Assembly: GCA_023376005.1 (NCBI GenBank)
Contig: CM042145.1
Span: forward strand, 56,644,480-56,708,479
Direction: 5' to 3'
From: Doryteuthis pealeii
Lineage: Eukaryota > Mollusca > Cephalopoda > Myopsida > Loliginidae
DNA: 64,000 nt
Part shown: one piece after another, positions 63,363-64,000 of the stretch
Position numbering within the stretch: position 1 is the stretch's first letter
Layout: the number at the start of each line of letters is the position of its first letter
Notes under the pieces: model-generated
Databases searched by the model: none
What the model was told of the DNA's origin: nothing
Seen by the model: the letters and a program-made list of their open reading frames with translations, nothing else
Made by a program: the position numbers and the translations under genes

Positions 63363-64000
63363 TTTTAACTCGGTGCAAGCGCAATACAATATGTGAAAAA
63401 AATCATAATGCATATTCGGAATCGTAGATATCCACAGAGAAACCATGTTTATCACGAATGTGGACTTGCAAACAAATAATTTGCCAATTGCATAATGGTA
63501 CAACGGATTTTCTCAAGAAATAGAAAGAAAATAAAACATTCCAAATGCAATGTTTTCTGTTTGAGTTGTAATATATATATATATATAGTAAACAAAACGT
63601 TTGGTCACCCATTGAGCTCTGGGTAGATAATTGGGATTAGGGAAAAGTAAGTTTGCAAAGCGAATTAAATAAAAATAAATACGACCGGAGAATTTAAAAA
63701 AAAACGTTAAAATCATTTTGTAAGATTTCATTAAGAGCCAAGATGTTGGCCCGGTTGGCTGTTTATGAAATATAACATACAAATATCTTTCATAGCTCTC
63801 CAATACCGCCTCCACACTGAAAAACTAACATACATGGAGGTAATCAAGATATACATAGAGAGGGTGAAAGTGACATGCAGAATGTCAAGCGAGAGACGGG
63901 TAAGTTTTTAACTTAACTGCAAATTACGACTAATTAGAACTTTCTATAGATAAATAGATAGATAGATACTATTGTTGCTATAATTATAAGTAAACAGTGG
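63000..64000. other. Non-coding end of window
   Basis: (TA)n at 63319-63362 and 63570-63587; otherwise unique-looking. Minus frames of 69-117 codons run through TA repeats and have no known domain. Confidence 0.5.

Noticed and set aside
1..64000. CRISPR array, bacterial operon, phage or integron
   Set aside because: No regularly spaced repeats with unique spacers, no dense coding strand, no ribosome-binding sites; all features are animal-type repeats.

Overview
The window reads as intergenic DNA, or possibly a very long intron, from an AT-rich, repeat-dense animal genome. The main evidence is tRNA-headed SINEs, Helitrons, a Penelope-like element (PLE) remnant, a LINE remnant, solo LTRs, fold-back elements and very many (TA)n and (GA)n microsatellites. 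A marine invertebrate, perhaps a lophotrochozoan, would fit, but nothing seen fixes the species. I found no host protein-coding gene, rRNA or functional tRNA. The long open frames are low-complexity tracts or run through repeats.

Repeat families, named here for cross-reference. HelA: a non-autonomous Helitron with 5' TC (TCTATATATTAAT) and 3' hairpin CTGTGG..CCACAG, then CTAG before a T. HelB: a second, shorter Helitron-like family of about 235-265 bp whose 3' hairpin resembles ACCCAG..CTGGGT, followed by about 8 nt and CTAG. RepA: a roughly 550-650 bp dispersed element with about 25 copies or fragments and weakly inverted termini (GGYTGG..TTTA). SINE-T1, SINE-T2, SINE-D and SINE-J: four tRNA-headed families. 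SINE-D ends in a segment resembling the hammerhead-like 3' end of PLEs. RepE, RepG and RepK: unclassified dispersed repeats.

Layout. 1-9.2 kb: fold-backs, HelA, an inverted SINE-T1 pair, SINE-T2 copies, a HelA split by a long fold-back, and a HelB tandem pair. 9.7-17.6 kb: RepA fragments, a HelA split by a solo LTR, a large hairpin and a SINE-D. 17.6-20.3 kb: local duplications and a 1.1 kb pyrimidine tract. 20.3-33 kb: SINEs, the LINE remnant, HelA, a solo LTR, RepA and RepE, with a 165 bp duplicated block. 33-43 kb: a fold-back, RepA, duplicated blocks, a solo LTR in RepK, RepE, and a HelA holding a SINE-T1. 43-50 kb: HelA, a short TIR element, RepG, a fold-back, a candidate solo LTR, a hammerhead-like motif and duplicated RepA. 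50-57 kb: a CRE/CCAAT/E2F palindrome that is the only promoter-like spot, SINEs, RepA and a HelB array. 57-64 kb: a pyrimidine tract, an LTR, a fold-back, the PLE endonuclease remnant, tandem and inverted HelA ends, and a 0.8 kb purine tract.

The history readable here is repeated nesting and local tandem duplication of transposons, not genes acting together. All family assignments come from reading motifs and comparing copies within the window; none was checked against a database.
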